64,000 bases of DNA from Bradyrhizobium sp. CCGUVB4N (GTDB taxonomy: Bacteria; Pseudomonadota; Alphaproteobacteria; Rhizobiales; Xanthobacteraceae), in NCBI RefSeq assembly GCF_024199945.1, contig NZ_JANADP010000001.1, forward strand, positions 5,890,001 to 5,954,000. The letters are read 5' to 3'. The position numbers and the translations under genes are program-made. Positions within the stretch are counted from its first letter, which is position 1; every line of letters begins with the position of its first letter. Positions 17,078 through 24,813 of the stretch are shown here, piece by piece. The notes under the pieces are model-generated. The model saw only the letters and a program-made list of their open reading frames with translations. It was not told where the DNA came from and ran no database searches.

Positions 17078-18109
17078 ATGACCGCACCGCTCGAATTCGG
17101 ACTGGATACCTTTGGCGACGTGACGAAGGACGCCTCCGGCGCCATGATTCCGCATGCGCAGGTGATCCGTAACGTCGTCGACGAGGCGGTGCTCGCCGAC
17201 GAGCTCGGCATAGACTTCATCGGGCTCGGCGAGCATCACCGTTCCGATTTTGCGATCTCCTCGCCCGAGACCGCGCTGGCCGCGGTCGCCTCGCGCACCA
17301 AGCGCATCCATCTCGGCTCGGCCGTGACGGTGCTGAGCTCCGATGATCCCATTCGCGTGTTTCAGCGCTTTGCCACGCTGGACGCGCTTTCGAACGGACG
17401 CGCCGAGGTGATCCTCGGCCGCGGCTCCTTCACGGAATCCTTTCCGCTGTTCGGCTTCGACCTCCGCAAATACGAGGAGCTGTTCGAGGAAAAACTCGAT
17501 CTGTTCGCCGCATTGCTCTCGCAGAAGCCGGTGACGTGGCAGGGCAAGCTGCGTCCCTCCCTGAAGGATCAGCTCGTCTATCCGCCGGTCGAGAACGGCC
17601 GGCTCAAAACCTGGATCGGGGTCGGCGGCAGCCCGCAATCGGTGGTGCGCGCCGCGCATTACGACCTGCCTCTGATGCTCGCCATCATCGGCGGCGATCC
17701 CGAACGCTTCGCGCCCTACGTCGATCTCTATCACCGCGCCTTCAAGGAGTTCGGCCGCCCCGCGCAGCCGATCGGCGTGCACTCGCCCGGCTACGTCGCC
17801 GAGACCGACGAACAGGCGCGGGAAGAGCTGTGGCCCGACTACAAGGCGATGCGCGACCGCATCGGCCGCGAGCGCGGCTGGCCGCCGATGGGCCGCGACG
17901 AATTCGTCAGCGAAGCCGAGCACGGCTCGCTCTATGTCGGTTCACCAGAGACTGTCGCACGCAAGATCGCCAAGACGGCCAAGGCGCTTGGCATTGCCCG
18001 GTTTCAGCTGAAATATTCGGCGGGACCGTTGCCGCACGAGAAGCTGATGAAGAGTATCGAGCTCTACGGGCGGAAGGTGGCGCCGATGGTGCGGGAGATG
18101 CTGGCGTAG
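17078..18109 (+). CDS. LLM-class flavin-dependent oxidoreductase
   Basis: The protein has 343 residues. Bacterial-luciferase-like fold cues are seen: FGLDTFGDV near the start, EADELGIDFIGLGEHHR-like ELGIDFIGLGEHHR, VASRTKRIHLGSAVTVL, and LSNGRAEVILGRGSF. The C-terminus has YVGSPETVARKIAK. It probably uses reduced FMN and oxygen on an unknown substrate. A separate flavin reductase gene is not seen nearby. The family assignment is firm; the substrate is unknown. Confidence 0.92.
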   Translation: MTAPLEFGLDTFGDVTKDASGAMIPHAQVIRNVVDEAVLADELGIDFIGLGEHHRSDFAISSPETALAAVASRTKRIHLGSAVTVLSSDDPIRVFQRFATLDALSNGRAEVILGRGSFTESFPLFGFDLRKYEELFEEKLDLFAALLSQKPVTWQGKLRPSLKDQLVYPPVENGRLKTWIGVGGSPQSVVRAAHYDLPLMLAIIGGDPERFAPYVDLYHRAFKEFGRPAQPIGVHSPGYVAETDEQAREELWPDYKAMRDRIGRERGWPPMGRDEFVSEAEHGSLYVGSPETVARKIAKTAKALGIARFQLKYSAGPLPHEKLMKSIELYGRKVAPMVREMLA

Positions 18110-18157
18110 CGCGGCAGTCCGTCTTCGCTCTCGCTGCGCTTAAGCTACGCCGGACAC

Positions 18158-18214
18158 GCTTCGCCCTGACGGGCTACGCTCGGCTGCGCCATGCGTAGCC
18201 CTTAAGGGCGAAGC
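18158..18214. repeat. Intergenic palindromic repeat (CGTAGCC type)
   Basis: Inverted arms at 18158-18178 and 18194-18214 match at 19 of 21 positions (GCTTCGCCCTGACGGGCTACG versus the complement of the other arm) around a 15-base loop. It lies between the monooxygenase stop and tRNA-Tyr. It could form a strong RNA or DNA hairpin but has no T-run. It resembles other repeats in this window that begin or end with GTAGCC or GGCTAC. Confidence 0.75.
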
Positions 18215-18215
18215 A

Positions 18216-18301
18216 TGGTGGGGGAGGCAGGACTCGAACCTGCGAAGCCATGAGGCGGCTGATTTACAGTCAGCTCCCTTTGCCACTCGGGACACTCCCC
18301 C
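18216..18301 (-). tRNA. tRNA-Tyr (anticodon GTA)
   Basis: On the minus strand the gene runs from GGGGGAG at 18301 to CTCCCCCACCA at 18216. The acceptor stem has 7 pairs, the anticodon loop is CTGTAAA (GTA), and there is a long variable arm as expected of a class II tRNA, with T-loop GTTCGAGTC and encoded CCA. The length is 86 nt with CCA. Confidence 0.97.
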
Positions 18302-18508
18302 GCTCGACGGCAGCACAATCGGGCCGGACCTTGCCGGCGGACCGAAGACGGCCATGGAACGTGAAGGCCGCGACAGCCCGGATGGGGGCGCGACCGGGCG
18401 CGGTTATGGGCGAAGCGATGGGGTAAAGTCAACCGAGGCGAACAGCTAAAATCATCCTCTTGGGCGTCCAAATTGCCATATTCCGGGACCCGTGACACAA
18501 GCGAGCCC

Positions 18509-19339
18509 ATGAAGGATCGAAAATTCATCCCCAAGGGCCCCCGGAGCGGGTCTAAGCCCTTCAACAGGCCCGGGAAATCGGCCGGCCGGCCAGCCTGGCG
18601 CGAACGTGATTCGCATGCCGACGGGCCGGTCATCCTCTATGGCTGGCACACCGTCACCATGGCGCTCGCCAACCCCGAGCGGAACATCCGCAAGCTGACA
18701 TTGACCGAGAACGCCGCAAAGCGCCTGGCGGACGACAACATCCAAACCCGGATCGCGCCCGTGATCGTCCGGCCGCAGGACATCGACCGCCTGCTGTCGC
18801 CCGACGCGGTGCACCAGGGTCTGCTGGCCGAGGCCGATCCCCTGCCCTCACCCGACGTCGAGGATTTGAAGCAGGAAGGCCTGGTGCTGGTGCTCGACCA
18901 GATCACTGATCCCCACAATGTCGGTGCCATCCTGCGCTCGGCCGCGGCGTTCGCGGTGAAGGCGATCGTCACCACCGCGCGCCACAGTCCGGAAGCGACC
19001 GGCGTGCTTGCCAAAGCCGCCTCCGGCGCGCTTGAGCTGGTGCCGATGGTCACGGTGCCAAACCTTGCGCGCGCGCTGACCACGCTGAACGAGATCGGCT
19101 TCCAGACCGTCGGCCTCGACAGCGAAGGCAGCGAAGACCTCTCGAACATCACACTGCGCGAGCCACTCGCACTGGTGCTCGGCGCCGAAGGCACGGGGCT
19201 GCGGCGATTGACCCGCGAGACCTGCAGCGTCGTGGCACGGCTCGACATGCCCGGCGAGATCAAGAGCCTCAACGTTTCGAACGCCGCCGTGCTCTCGCTC
19301 TATGTCGGCGCGAGCCGGCTTGGCTTGATGAAGCGATAA
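18509..19339 (+). CDS. rlmB: 23S rRNA (guanosine-2'-O-)-methyltransferase, RlmB/TrmH family
   Basis: The protein is 276 residues from the ATG at 18509; the frame extends upstream to a TTG at 18473. A Lys/Arg-rich leader is followed by the TrmH substrate-binding domain (about 40-115) and the SPOUT catalytic domain with motif 1 DQITDPHNVGAILRSA, motif 2 LVLGAEGTGLRRL and motif 3 IKSLNVSNAAVLSLY. These form the trefoil knot that binds S-adenosylmethionine. RlmB methylates G2251 of 23S rRNA. The long basic leader is common in alphaproteobacterial members. TrmH-type tRNA methylases are an alternative but usually lack the N-terminal domain. Confidence 0.9.
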   Translation: MKDRKFIPKGPRSGSKPFNRPGKSAGRPAWRERDSHADGPVILYGWHTVTMALANPERNIRKLTLTENAAKRLADDNIQTRIAPVIVRPQDIDRLLSPDAVHQGLLAEADPLPSPDVEDLKQEGLVLVLDQITDPHNVGAILRSAAAFAVKAIVTTARHSPEATGVLAKAASGALELVPMVTVPNLARALTTLNEIGFQTVGLDSEGSEDLSNITLREPLALVLGAEGTGLRRLTRETCSVVARLDMPGEIKSLNVSNAAVLSLYVGASRLGLMKR

Positions 19340-19370
19340 AAAAGAAAACGCCCGGCCGTGAGGCCGGGCG
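19340..19370 (-). terminator. Terminator hairpin between rlmB and the Gly/Tyr-rich protein gene
   Basis: A nine-pair stem CGCCCGGCC / GTGA / GGCCGGGCG occupies 19349-19370. Read on the minus strand it is followed by TTTTCTTTTTTA, a good U-tract, so it ends the leftward gene at 19396. On the plus strand it could also stop rlmB, less strongly. Confidence 0.85.
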
Positions 19371-19395
19371 CTTCGTCAGCTCAACCGATCAGAGA

Positions 19396-19887
19396 TCAGT
19401 AGTAGCGGCGCAGCACGCGATGGCCGCCGTAATACGGCGCGTAGCGATGGGCGTAGCCATAGCGCGGGCCATAGCCGTAATGCGTGCGCGGCAGGTAGCC
19501 GTAGCGCGGACCGTAGCCGTAGCGATACGGACGGTAGTACGGGCGGTGATGATAGGCGTACGGCGCGACGGCAGCCGCGCGATAGCCATAGCCGTAGCCG
19601 TAATTGGCGGGCGCGACGACCGCGTCTTCCTGGTAGGTCGGGGTCGGCGCGAAGGCGCCCGGACCGGTGTAGGTCGGGCCCTGGTTGACGTAGTAGTACT
19701 GCGAGCTCGGCTCGGCGAGGCGCTCATAGCCGCCGTAGCCATAGCCGTAACCACCGCAACCGGTGTTGCAGCCGGAATAGACCGGAGCAACCGGCTGGCA
19801 CGGGTTGAAGCCGCAAGCCATGGCGGGCGCAGCGCCCACAAACATCACGGCAGCCGCCGCGACCAGTCCCGAAATCATTTGACGCAT
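19396..19887 (-). CDS. Secreted Gly/Tyr-rich low-complexity protein
   Basis: The protein has 163 residues, with AGGAGAGAG ahead of the ATG. It has a signal peptide of about 24 residues (cut near AMA-C). The mature part holds three clusters: CGGYGYGYGGY (near 44-54), NYGYGYGYR (near 95-103) and a His/Arg/Tyr-rich tail of repeated RYGYGPRYGY units (near 122-150). Four Cys lie in the first 45 residues. Such repeats suggest an envelope or surface-coating protein. The family is common in Bradyrhizobium-like genomes, but I know no assigned function. Confidence 0.8.
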   Translation of the reverse strand: MRQMISGLVAAAAVMFVGAAPAMACGFNPCQPVAPVYSGCNTGCGGYGYGYGGYERLAEPSSQYYYVNQGPTYTGPGAFAPTPTYQEDAVVAPANYGYGYGYRAAAVAPYAYHHRPYYRPYRYGYGPRYGYLPRTHYGYGPRYGYAHRYAPYYGGHRVLRRYY

Positions 19888-19931
19888 TACTCTCTCCTGT
19901 TGATGTCCGTCTTGTTGGATTCTGACGTTTC

Positions 19932-20417
19932 TTAACCCGGCGGTTTGCCGGGCATTCCTGCACGCGGCCGTGGTCGCGGAGGCCGCGGACGGTCGTTGAT
20001 TTCTGGGGCGAGGATCACCGGCGGCGGGTTGACCGGCACATCCATTTGCGGCGGCAGCGGCGCGGACGACGCACCCCAGCTCTCGTGATAGCTCTCGGCG
20101 GGCTTCGGCAATTTGCGGTTCGCGGGCGGCTCGATTTCGAGGCGGCCATAGCCGGGCTGCAAACCCATGCTCGGGTAATAATGGCCGACGTCGGGGGGCT
20201 GCCGTTCAGCCACGTAGCGCCCGCCATAGATCGTGGGCTGGACCTGGACGTTCTTGCCAAGGCCCCAGACACCTTCGACGACGCTATAGGACGCATCGAT
20301 ATTGTTGATGATGATGGGCACGCCGGGACGGCCGGGCACGACAATATCGAAGCCGCCGCCGGCGAAGGCCGTCGCGGGCAGTCCGATCAGAAAGGCCGCG
20401 AGCGCGTATGCGCGCAT
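19932..20417 (-). CDS. Secreted hypothetical protein with proline-rich tail
   Basis: The protein has 161 residues. The signal peptide ends near AFA-G (residue 19). It is followed by FDIVVPGRPGVPIIINN and a short conserved-looking core, then a Pro/Arg-rich tail with PRPPRPRPRAGMPGKPPG. There are no cysteines in the mature part. It lies 45 bases from the Gly/Tyr-rich protein gene in the same direction and may share its transcript. No known enzymatic motif is visible. Confidence 0.72.
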   Translation of the reverse strand: MRAYALAAFLIGLPATAFAGGGFDIVVPGRPGVPIIINNIDASYSVVEGVWGLGKNVQVQPTIYGGRYVAERQPPDVGHYYPSMGLQPGYGRLEIEPPANRKLPKPAESYHESWGASSAPLPPQMDVPVNPPPVILAPEINDRPRPPRPRPRAGMPGKPPG

Positions 20418-20734
20418 GGAAGGATCCCGGTTGTCCGGATCACAACCTAACGGATGGCGGCGTAGAGAGGGTTAAGGACAGCTGAGCAAATTCCGGTAAG
20501 CCTAACGCGTAAGGATCGCGCGCTGCTCAAATGCGGCGAAGCGCGCTAGTGAAGCGTTAACGGGAGAGACGGCCGTTCCGCCGCTGGCGCCGACAAGGTT
20601 GCCTGGCACAGGCTGCACATCCTGCGCGGGTTCACGTCGATGTGACCCCGCAGGCCAGAAAACGCGGCAGACAACGCGGAACGACAGCGTCACGTTGCAC
20701 TTAGCACAGGTCTCAACAACATGGAGGAAATGCC
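20418..20734. other. Intergenic region with no gene seen
   Basis: This 317-base gap separates two divergently transcribed secreted-protein genes. A ribosome site GGAGG lies at the right end for the next gene. The rest has no family-like frame, no stable terminator and no repeat that I can identify; it probably holds two promoters. Confidence 0.4.
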
Positions 20735-21187
20735 ATGACGAGCCTGAAGCTACTTGGCTTGGCCGCGATCGTTGCGTCCACGCTCGCCACACCAGCCTTC
20801 CCGCAAACTGCGGCCGACAATGCGGCCCGCTGCACGGGCTTGTTCCAGGATCCCGCTTGCCAAAATCTCGGCCCCGGCAATCCCACCACCGATCGCGCCT
20901 ATCGCCGCCGGCACATGGCCCATCAGCAAGTGAACCCGAATGATCAGGGACAATCGGGCTTCTGGCCGGTCGACACGGCGGGGGCGGTGGCAGGCGCCGC
21001 CGTCGGCACAGCAGCAGCGGTCGCCGCCGCGCCGTTCCAGGGCTGGAGCAATTCCTATGCGAGCTACGACCGCAGCGGGCCCGGCTGGTACGGCAATTGG
21101 GATGCCTATGCCGCCCGCAACGGCATCGTGTGCAGGCCCGGCACGTGGTTCAAGGGGGACGACGGCCGGCAGCATCTCTGCCAATAA
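20735..21187 (+). CDS. Secreted hypothetical protein with Ala-rich transmembrane-like core
   Basis: The protein has 150 residues with GGAGG ahead of the ATG. The signal peptide ends near AFP-Q (residue 24). The mature part has two N-terminal Cys, an Ala/Gly-rich hydrophobic segment (about 82-103), then a Tyr/Trp/Gly-rich region and a C-terminal CRPGTWFKGDDGRQHLCQ with two Cys. It looks like an envelope protein with disulfides. No family is named with confidence. Confidence 0.75.
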   Translation: MTSLKLLGLAAIVASTLATPAFPQTAADNAARCTGLFQDPACQNLGPGNPTTDRAYRRRHMAHQQVNPNDQGQSGFWPVDTAGAVAGAAVGTAAAVAAAPFQGWSNSYASYDRSGPGWYGNWDAYAARNGIVCRPGTWFKGDDGRQHLCQ

Positions 21188-21214
21188 GCCCCAAAAACTC
21201 AGTCGAAACGGCTC

Positions 21215-21242
21215 AGGCGGCCCCGATCGGGCCGCCTGTTTC
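21215..21242 (+). terminator. Rho-independent terminator
   Basis: A perfect nine-pair hairpin (AGGCGGCCC / GGGCCGCCT) with a short CGATC loop is followed by GTTTC. It ends the secreted-protein gene stopping at 21187. Confidence 0.85.
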
Positions 21243-21358
21243 ATGCCGGCGGACACCACCGCAGGTTCTGGCACTTCCCGGACAAGTCTGGTATTGCGAC
21301 CGCGAACAAGCGGACATGCTGGCGCCAGCCGGCAGCCCGCATGGGTTCCTTGCAAGTG

Positions 21359-21433
21359 GCCGGCTTAGCTCAGCGGTAGAGCAGCGGTTTTGTAAACCGA
21401 AGGTCGGGGGTTCAATCCCCTCAGCCGGCACCA
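21359..21433 (+). tRNA. tRNA-Thr (anticodon TGT)
   Basis: The gene reads GCCGGCTTAGCTCAGC at the 5' end and CAGCCGGCACCA at the 3' end. The acceptor stem GCCGGCT pairs with AGCCGGC. The anticodon stem GGTTT/AAACC carries TGT, there is a GGTTCAATCC T-arm, and CCA is encoded. The length is 75 nt with CCA. Confidence 0.96.
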
Positions 21434-21448
21434 CGCGCGATGCGTTCG

Positions 21449-21868
21449 TCAGCTCGACGTCTTCCTGATGCTGCCGTGTGGGAGATGCTCGACGTCTGCG
21501 CCGGTGATCTCCACCCATACATGCTTCGACCGCTCGAAGACCGATTTGATTGGCGCGGGGAAGTTCGGGTCTGCGATCGCGCCGAGGGCGACGCCGATCA
21601 TCGCCGGCAGATTGTCGGCTTTCCAATAAACGGTCGAGCCGCAATCGGGACAAAAATAGGAGCGGACCGTGCCGCCGCTCTCGGCGGGACGGACATATTC
21701 CTTCGTCGTCCCTGAAATTGTGACGGTGTCTGCAGGATAAAAGGCACCGACGCCAAATGGCGCGCCGCTCCGCCGCTGGCATTCGATACAATGACAGGCC
21801 GCGACCAGGTTGGTCGGTCCCGGAAGCGAAACTACGACTGCGCCACAACTGCATCTGGCATCGATCAT
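21449..21868 (-). CDS. GFA-family (glutathione-dependent formaldehyde-activating-like) protein
   Basis: The protein has 139 residues, with AAGGAG 9 bases before the ATG. The family's zinc cysteines are all present: ARCSCGAV (residues 4-11), CHCIECQRRSGAPFG (about 25-39) and YFCPDCGSTVYW (about 71-82). This is the Mss4-like/CENP-V fold. Members bind zinc; one described member activates formaldehyde with glutathione, though most have unknown substrates. It overlaps nothing and is divergent from the small DnaA-like gene. Confidence 0.93.
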   Translation of the reverse strand: MIDARCSCGAVVVSLPGPTNLVAACHCIECQRRSGAPFGVGAFYPADTVTISGTTKEYVRPAESGGTVRSYFCPDCGSTVYWKADNLPAMIGVALGAIADPNFPAPIKSVFERSKHVWVEITGADVEHLPHGSIRKTSS

Positions 21869-21993
21869 TGACTACACTCCTTGCGTCTAACTCTTGCATG
21901 TCCGGGCATTTTGTTCCGCCGAATCTCGCATGGCCTCATGCGCAACCATCCGTATCGCGCTCCGTAATTCGAAGCGGTGGACTCGGAGCTTGC

Positions 21994-22260
21994 ATGGCTA
22001 TTTTGACCAACGAAGAAGATCTCGCCGTTCAGGCGAAACTCAATTTCATCCTCGGTGCCAAGACATACGATACATATTTCCAGGGATTTCACTGCTCGGA
22101 ATTGTCTGACGGGATCGCCATCGCCTATGCCAAGAGCGAGTACATGGCCGGTGTCATCAGCGCGGAATTCAGCGGCGAGATCGCAGTGGCGGTCGAAAGT
22201 ATCGTCGGAGAACGCGTGACGGCCGTGCTGGTCTTGCCGCCTCCCACGTTGCGGCGATGA
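21994..22260 (+). CDS. Small protein resembling DnaA domain I
   Basis: The protein is 88 residues from the ATG at 21994, with GGAG six bases upstream. The order LNFILGAKTYDTYFQGF, then IAIAYAKSEYMAGVISAEF, then ERVTAVLVLP follows the pattern of the DnaA N-terminal domain: a helix with F/W residues, a beta-hairpin, and a helix that starts with an aromatic before V/I. There is no AAA+ or DNA-binding domain. Free-standing versions could bind DnaA, DnaB or other partners. The resemblance is my reading of the pattern and needs a profile search; otherwise it is a hypothetical protein. Confidence 0.55.
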   Translation: MAILTNEEDLAVQAKLNFILGAKTYDTYFQGFHCSELSDGIAIAYAKSEYMAGVISAEFSGEIAVAVESIVGERVTAVLVLPPPTLRR

Positions 22261-22275
22261 GCGCGGAGCGGCCGG

Positions 22276-22983
22276 TCAAACGGCCCCCGCGCCGCCGTCC
22301 GGCAACTCATCCATCCGCCAGAGCCCGATACTCTTGTCGCGCCAGCCGCCACCGCCCTCGTCGCAGCGCTCATCGATCAGCTCGGACGGGCGCGGCCAGT
22401 GGAACGGCGCCTTGGTCATGTTGAGCGCGCGCCAGTCGCCGTCCTCGCAATCGCCATTGTTGTCCCACTCCGGAAACGTCGTAACCAGCAGGAATTGCGC
22501 GCCGCTTGCACGAAAGCGAGCGATGGCGCGCGCGATGTTCTGGAAGCTCAGATGCACGAGGCAGTCGCGGCACAGGATGACGTCGCAACCCGGCAAGGAA
22601 TCGCGCGTGATGTCGGCGACCAGAAAGCGGCCGCGCACATCGCCTCGCGCCACGCGCGCCATGTTGGCCGCGATCAGCGACGGCACGATGTCGATGCCGG
22701 TATAATCGACCTCGAGCTCGACGCTGCCGATCCAGCCCGCATCGCCGCAAGGCGCATCGAGCAGCGAACGCGCGCCAAGCCGCTGCAACAGGCCGGGCAG
22801 CGTCTCGCGGATTCCTGAGGTGGCATGCCCCTCCGACCCAAGACCCGAGACCGAGGTCGGAGCGCCCCACAGGTTGGTCCGCTGAATCCGCTCGAAGCGC
22901 GCGGCAAGATCGAGGCCGGCAAAATTCTCGCGGTCGGCAACGAACCGTTCATGGGCGAGAACAGAGGGACGATGGACAATCAT
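22276..22983 (-). CDS. Class I SAM-dependent methyltransferase
   Basis: The protein is 235 residues from the ATG at 22983; the frame extends upstream to 23157, but that part overlaps the divergent hydrolase gene. SAM-binding motif I is LLDAPCGDAGW (a variant of the usual Asp-x-Gly-x-Gly), then the motif II acidic residue in YTGIDIV and motif post-II/III VILCRDCLVHLSF. The C-terminus ends with IGLWRMDEL. The tail resembles small-molecule or glycan methyltransferases of this group. The substrate is unknown. Its 5' end faces the Tat-exported hydrolase. Confidence 0.82.
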   Translation of the reverse strand: MIVHRPSVLAHERFVADRENFAGLDLAARFERIQRTNLWGAPTSVSGLGSEGHATSGIRETLPGLLQRLGARSLLDAPCGDAGWIGSVELEVDYTGIDIVPSLIAANMARVARGDVRGRFLVADITRDSLPGCDVILCRDCLVHLSFQNIARAIARFRASGAQFLLVTTFPEWDNNGDCEDGDWRALNMTKAPFHWPRPSELIDERCDEGGGGWRDKSIGLWRMDELPDGGAGAV

Positions 22984-23071
22984 CGGGTGGGAACTCGCGT
23001 CAAGATTCCGTCGCAAGCATACTATAAGGGCGAGCCATTCAATCCGGAATCTCTCGCAAGCGAGTTCGTTG

Positions 23072-23827
23072 ATGATCACCCGACGAATGGCCCTGGGCGG
23101 TCTCGCCGCTCTGCTGTCACCCATTGCCGCGCGCGGCGCACCCGGCGAGCAATTCAACGTCGCGAGCGGACATGACAGCCTGCCGGTGTCGCGTTATGCG
23201 GCGGCAGTCGACGGAAAACGTCCCGCCGTCATCGTGCTGCACGGCTCCCGCGGGATTGAGCTCAGGGCCCGCGCCTATGAGCGATACGCCGACGCGCTGA
23301 CGGCACAGGGCATCGACACCTATTTTCTCCGCTACATGACACCGGCCGACATGGCTGCGTTGACATCCACCTCGCACGACATCCGCGAGGCCTATGAGAC
23401 GACGCGGTTCGACGGCTGGGCCGATACGGTCGCCGCCACCGTGACAGCGGTCCTCGATCGATCGGACAGTTCGGGACGCATCGGCCTGCTCGGCTTCTCG
23501 CTGGGCAGCTATGTTGCGGCTGAGGCTGCCGCGCGCGACACCCGCGTCGCAGCCCTCGCGGTGCTCTATGGTGGCATGCCGCAGGCCATGACCACCAGGA
23601 TCAAGCATATGCGGCCGTTGATCGCGCTGCATGGCGAAGCGGACAAGAACGTCCCGATCGCGGAAGGCCGGCAACTGGTTGCGCTCGGCAAGTCGGTCGG
23701 CGCCGAGACCGAATTCGTGCCCTATCCGGGCAAGGCTCACGGCTTCGATTTCTCGGACAGCGATCCGATGACCCAGGATGCGATCGATCGGGTCACGCGG
23801 TTCTTCCAGGCCAAACTCATCGTCTGA
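23072..23827 (+). CDS. Tat-exported dienelactone hydrolase-family alpha/beta hydrolase
   Basis: The protein is 251 residues from the ATG at 23072. The N-terminus TRRMALGGLAALLSP followed by a cut near ARGA is a Tat-type signal. The alpha/beta hydrolase core shows the oxyanion segment VIVLHGSRGIE, the nucleophile elbow LLGFSLGSY with Ser, an acid in LHGEADKNVP and the catalytic His in GKAHGFDF. In classic dienelactone hydrolase the nucleophile is Cys; here it is Ser, so an esterase-type activity is likely. The enzyme would act in the periplasm. Confidence 0.85.
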   Translation: MITRRMALGGLAALLSPIAARGAPGEQFNVASGHDSLPVSRYAAAVDGKRPAVIVLHGSRGIELRARAYERYADALTAQGIDTYFLRYMTPADMAALTSTSHDIREAYETTRFDGWADTVAATVTAVLDRSDSSGRIGLLGFSLGSYVAAEAAARDTRVAALAVLYGGMPQAMTTRIKHMRPLIALHGEADKNVPIAEGRQLVALGKSVGAETEFVPYPGKAHGFDFSDSDPMTQDAIDRVTRFFQAKLIV

Positions 23828-23829
23828 GC

Positions 23830-24549
23830 TTAATCCGGCTTCTGCCACTCCATGACGTGGAAGAACGGCACGCGACGATGATGGGCAATTCTATTGGGAT
23901 CGCCGGCTGTGGGCTGCGGTTCAACGAACAGGCGCAACTGGAGGCCGTGATCGAGTAGCAGCGTCATATAGGTGCTGAGCGGACGATGCCAGTTCTGGAC
24001 ACGGATGCCGCTCCAGCTGACCCAGATCGGCCGCTCGTCCATGTAGTGGTCGATCGCGAAGCGCGGGATACCCTCGCGGTCGCGCGTCCATCCATCGGGC
24101 TGGCCCGCGGTGTTGAAGCTGGTCAGATTGGCGATCAAAAGCGTGCCGCCGGGCCGCAGCGCCGCCACCATCTTCGCGATAGCCCCAGCAAGATCTGGCA
24201 TGTCGATCAGGCTGAGGTAACTGACAACCAGGTCGAACTCCGCCTCGACCTCCATCGTCTCGGCGGAGCCGAGCCGGTAGTCGCCCTGCGGATCCAATTC
24301 CCTGGCGCGCGCGAGCAGCACCTCGGTCGGATCGATGCCGGCGGTGCGGATGCCGGCACGCTGCATGATGCGGCAGAACCGCCCTTCCCCGCAGCCGACA
24401 TCGAGCGCATTGCGGAAGCCGCGCCCCTCGACGCGCGCCCGCATCGGTGCATCCAGCACAAAACGCCGGCCATAGTCACCGTGTTCACCCTGCTCGACGA
24501 TCCATGCAGACGCGGACGCGGCCCAGCCGTCGCCGATGTCATCGCTCAT
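23830..24549 (-). CDS. Class I SAM-dependent methyltransferase
   Basis: The protein is 239 residues from the ATG at 24549, with AAGG at good spacing. SAM motif I NALDVGCGEGRFCR is canonical, followed by the acidic residue in TAGIDPTEVL, FDLVVSYLSLIDM and LRPGGTLLIANL. This is the Methyltransf_11/25 group. It converges with the preceding hydrolase gene, separated by 2 bases. The C-terminal half contains HHRRVPFFHVMEW. The substrate is unknown, probably a small molecule. Confidence 0.9.
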   Translation of the reverse strand: MSDDIGDGWAASASAWIVEQGEHGDYGRRFVLDAPMRARVEGRGFRNALDVGCGEGRFCRIMQRAGIRTAGIDPTEVLLARARELDPQGDYRLGSAETMEVEAEFDLVVSYLSLIDMPDLAGAIAKMVAALRPGGTLLIANLTSFNTAGQPDGWTRDREGIPRFAIDHYMDERPIWVSWSGIRVQNWHRPLSTYMTLLLDHGLQLRLFVEPQPTAGDPNRIAHHRRVPFFHVMEWQKPD

Positions 24550-24647
24550 GGCGTAGCCTTCGCGAATGGAGTTGGCCGCTTGCCAGCGGGGACGGCTACT
24601 GACCACAGATTGGATCAGAGTTCAACATGAGGTAGCATGCGAGCCGC

Positions 24648-24758
24648 ATGCCGTCCTACACCAACAGAGAAAACGCCAAGATCATCGCCGGAGCCGTCGC
24701 GGCCGTCGTCGCGACGCTGTTTCTTTTCGCGGTCGCGATGGCGTTCTTGCTGCAATAA
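24648..24758 (+). CDS. Small single-helix membrane protein, 36 residues
   Basis: The ATG at 24648 opens 36 codons ending TAA. The peptide begins MPSYTNRENAK, then has a continuous hydrophobic run of about 24 residues (IIAGAVAAVVATLFLF and on to AFLLQ). It is antisense to nothing and fits between a methyltransferase gene and a chemotaxis receptor gene pointing the other way. The ribosome site is weak (GAGCC). The clear polar-then-hydrophobic design favours a real small protein. Confidence 0.5.
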   Translation: MPSYTNRENAKIIAGAVAAVVATLFLFAVAMAFLLQ

Positions 24759-24813
24759 GATCTGTGGTCCGCCGGCGGCTTGGAGTGCCACCGGATCTTC
24801 TCCGTCGCGCGGC

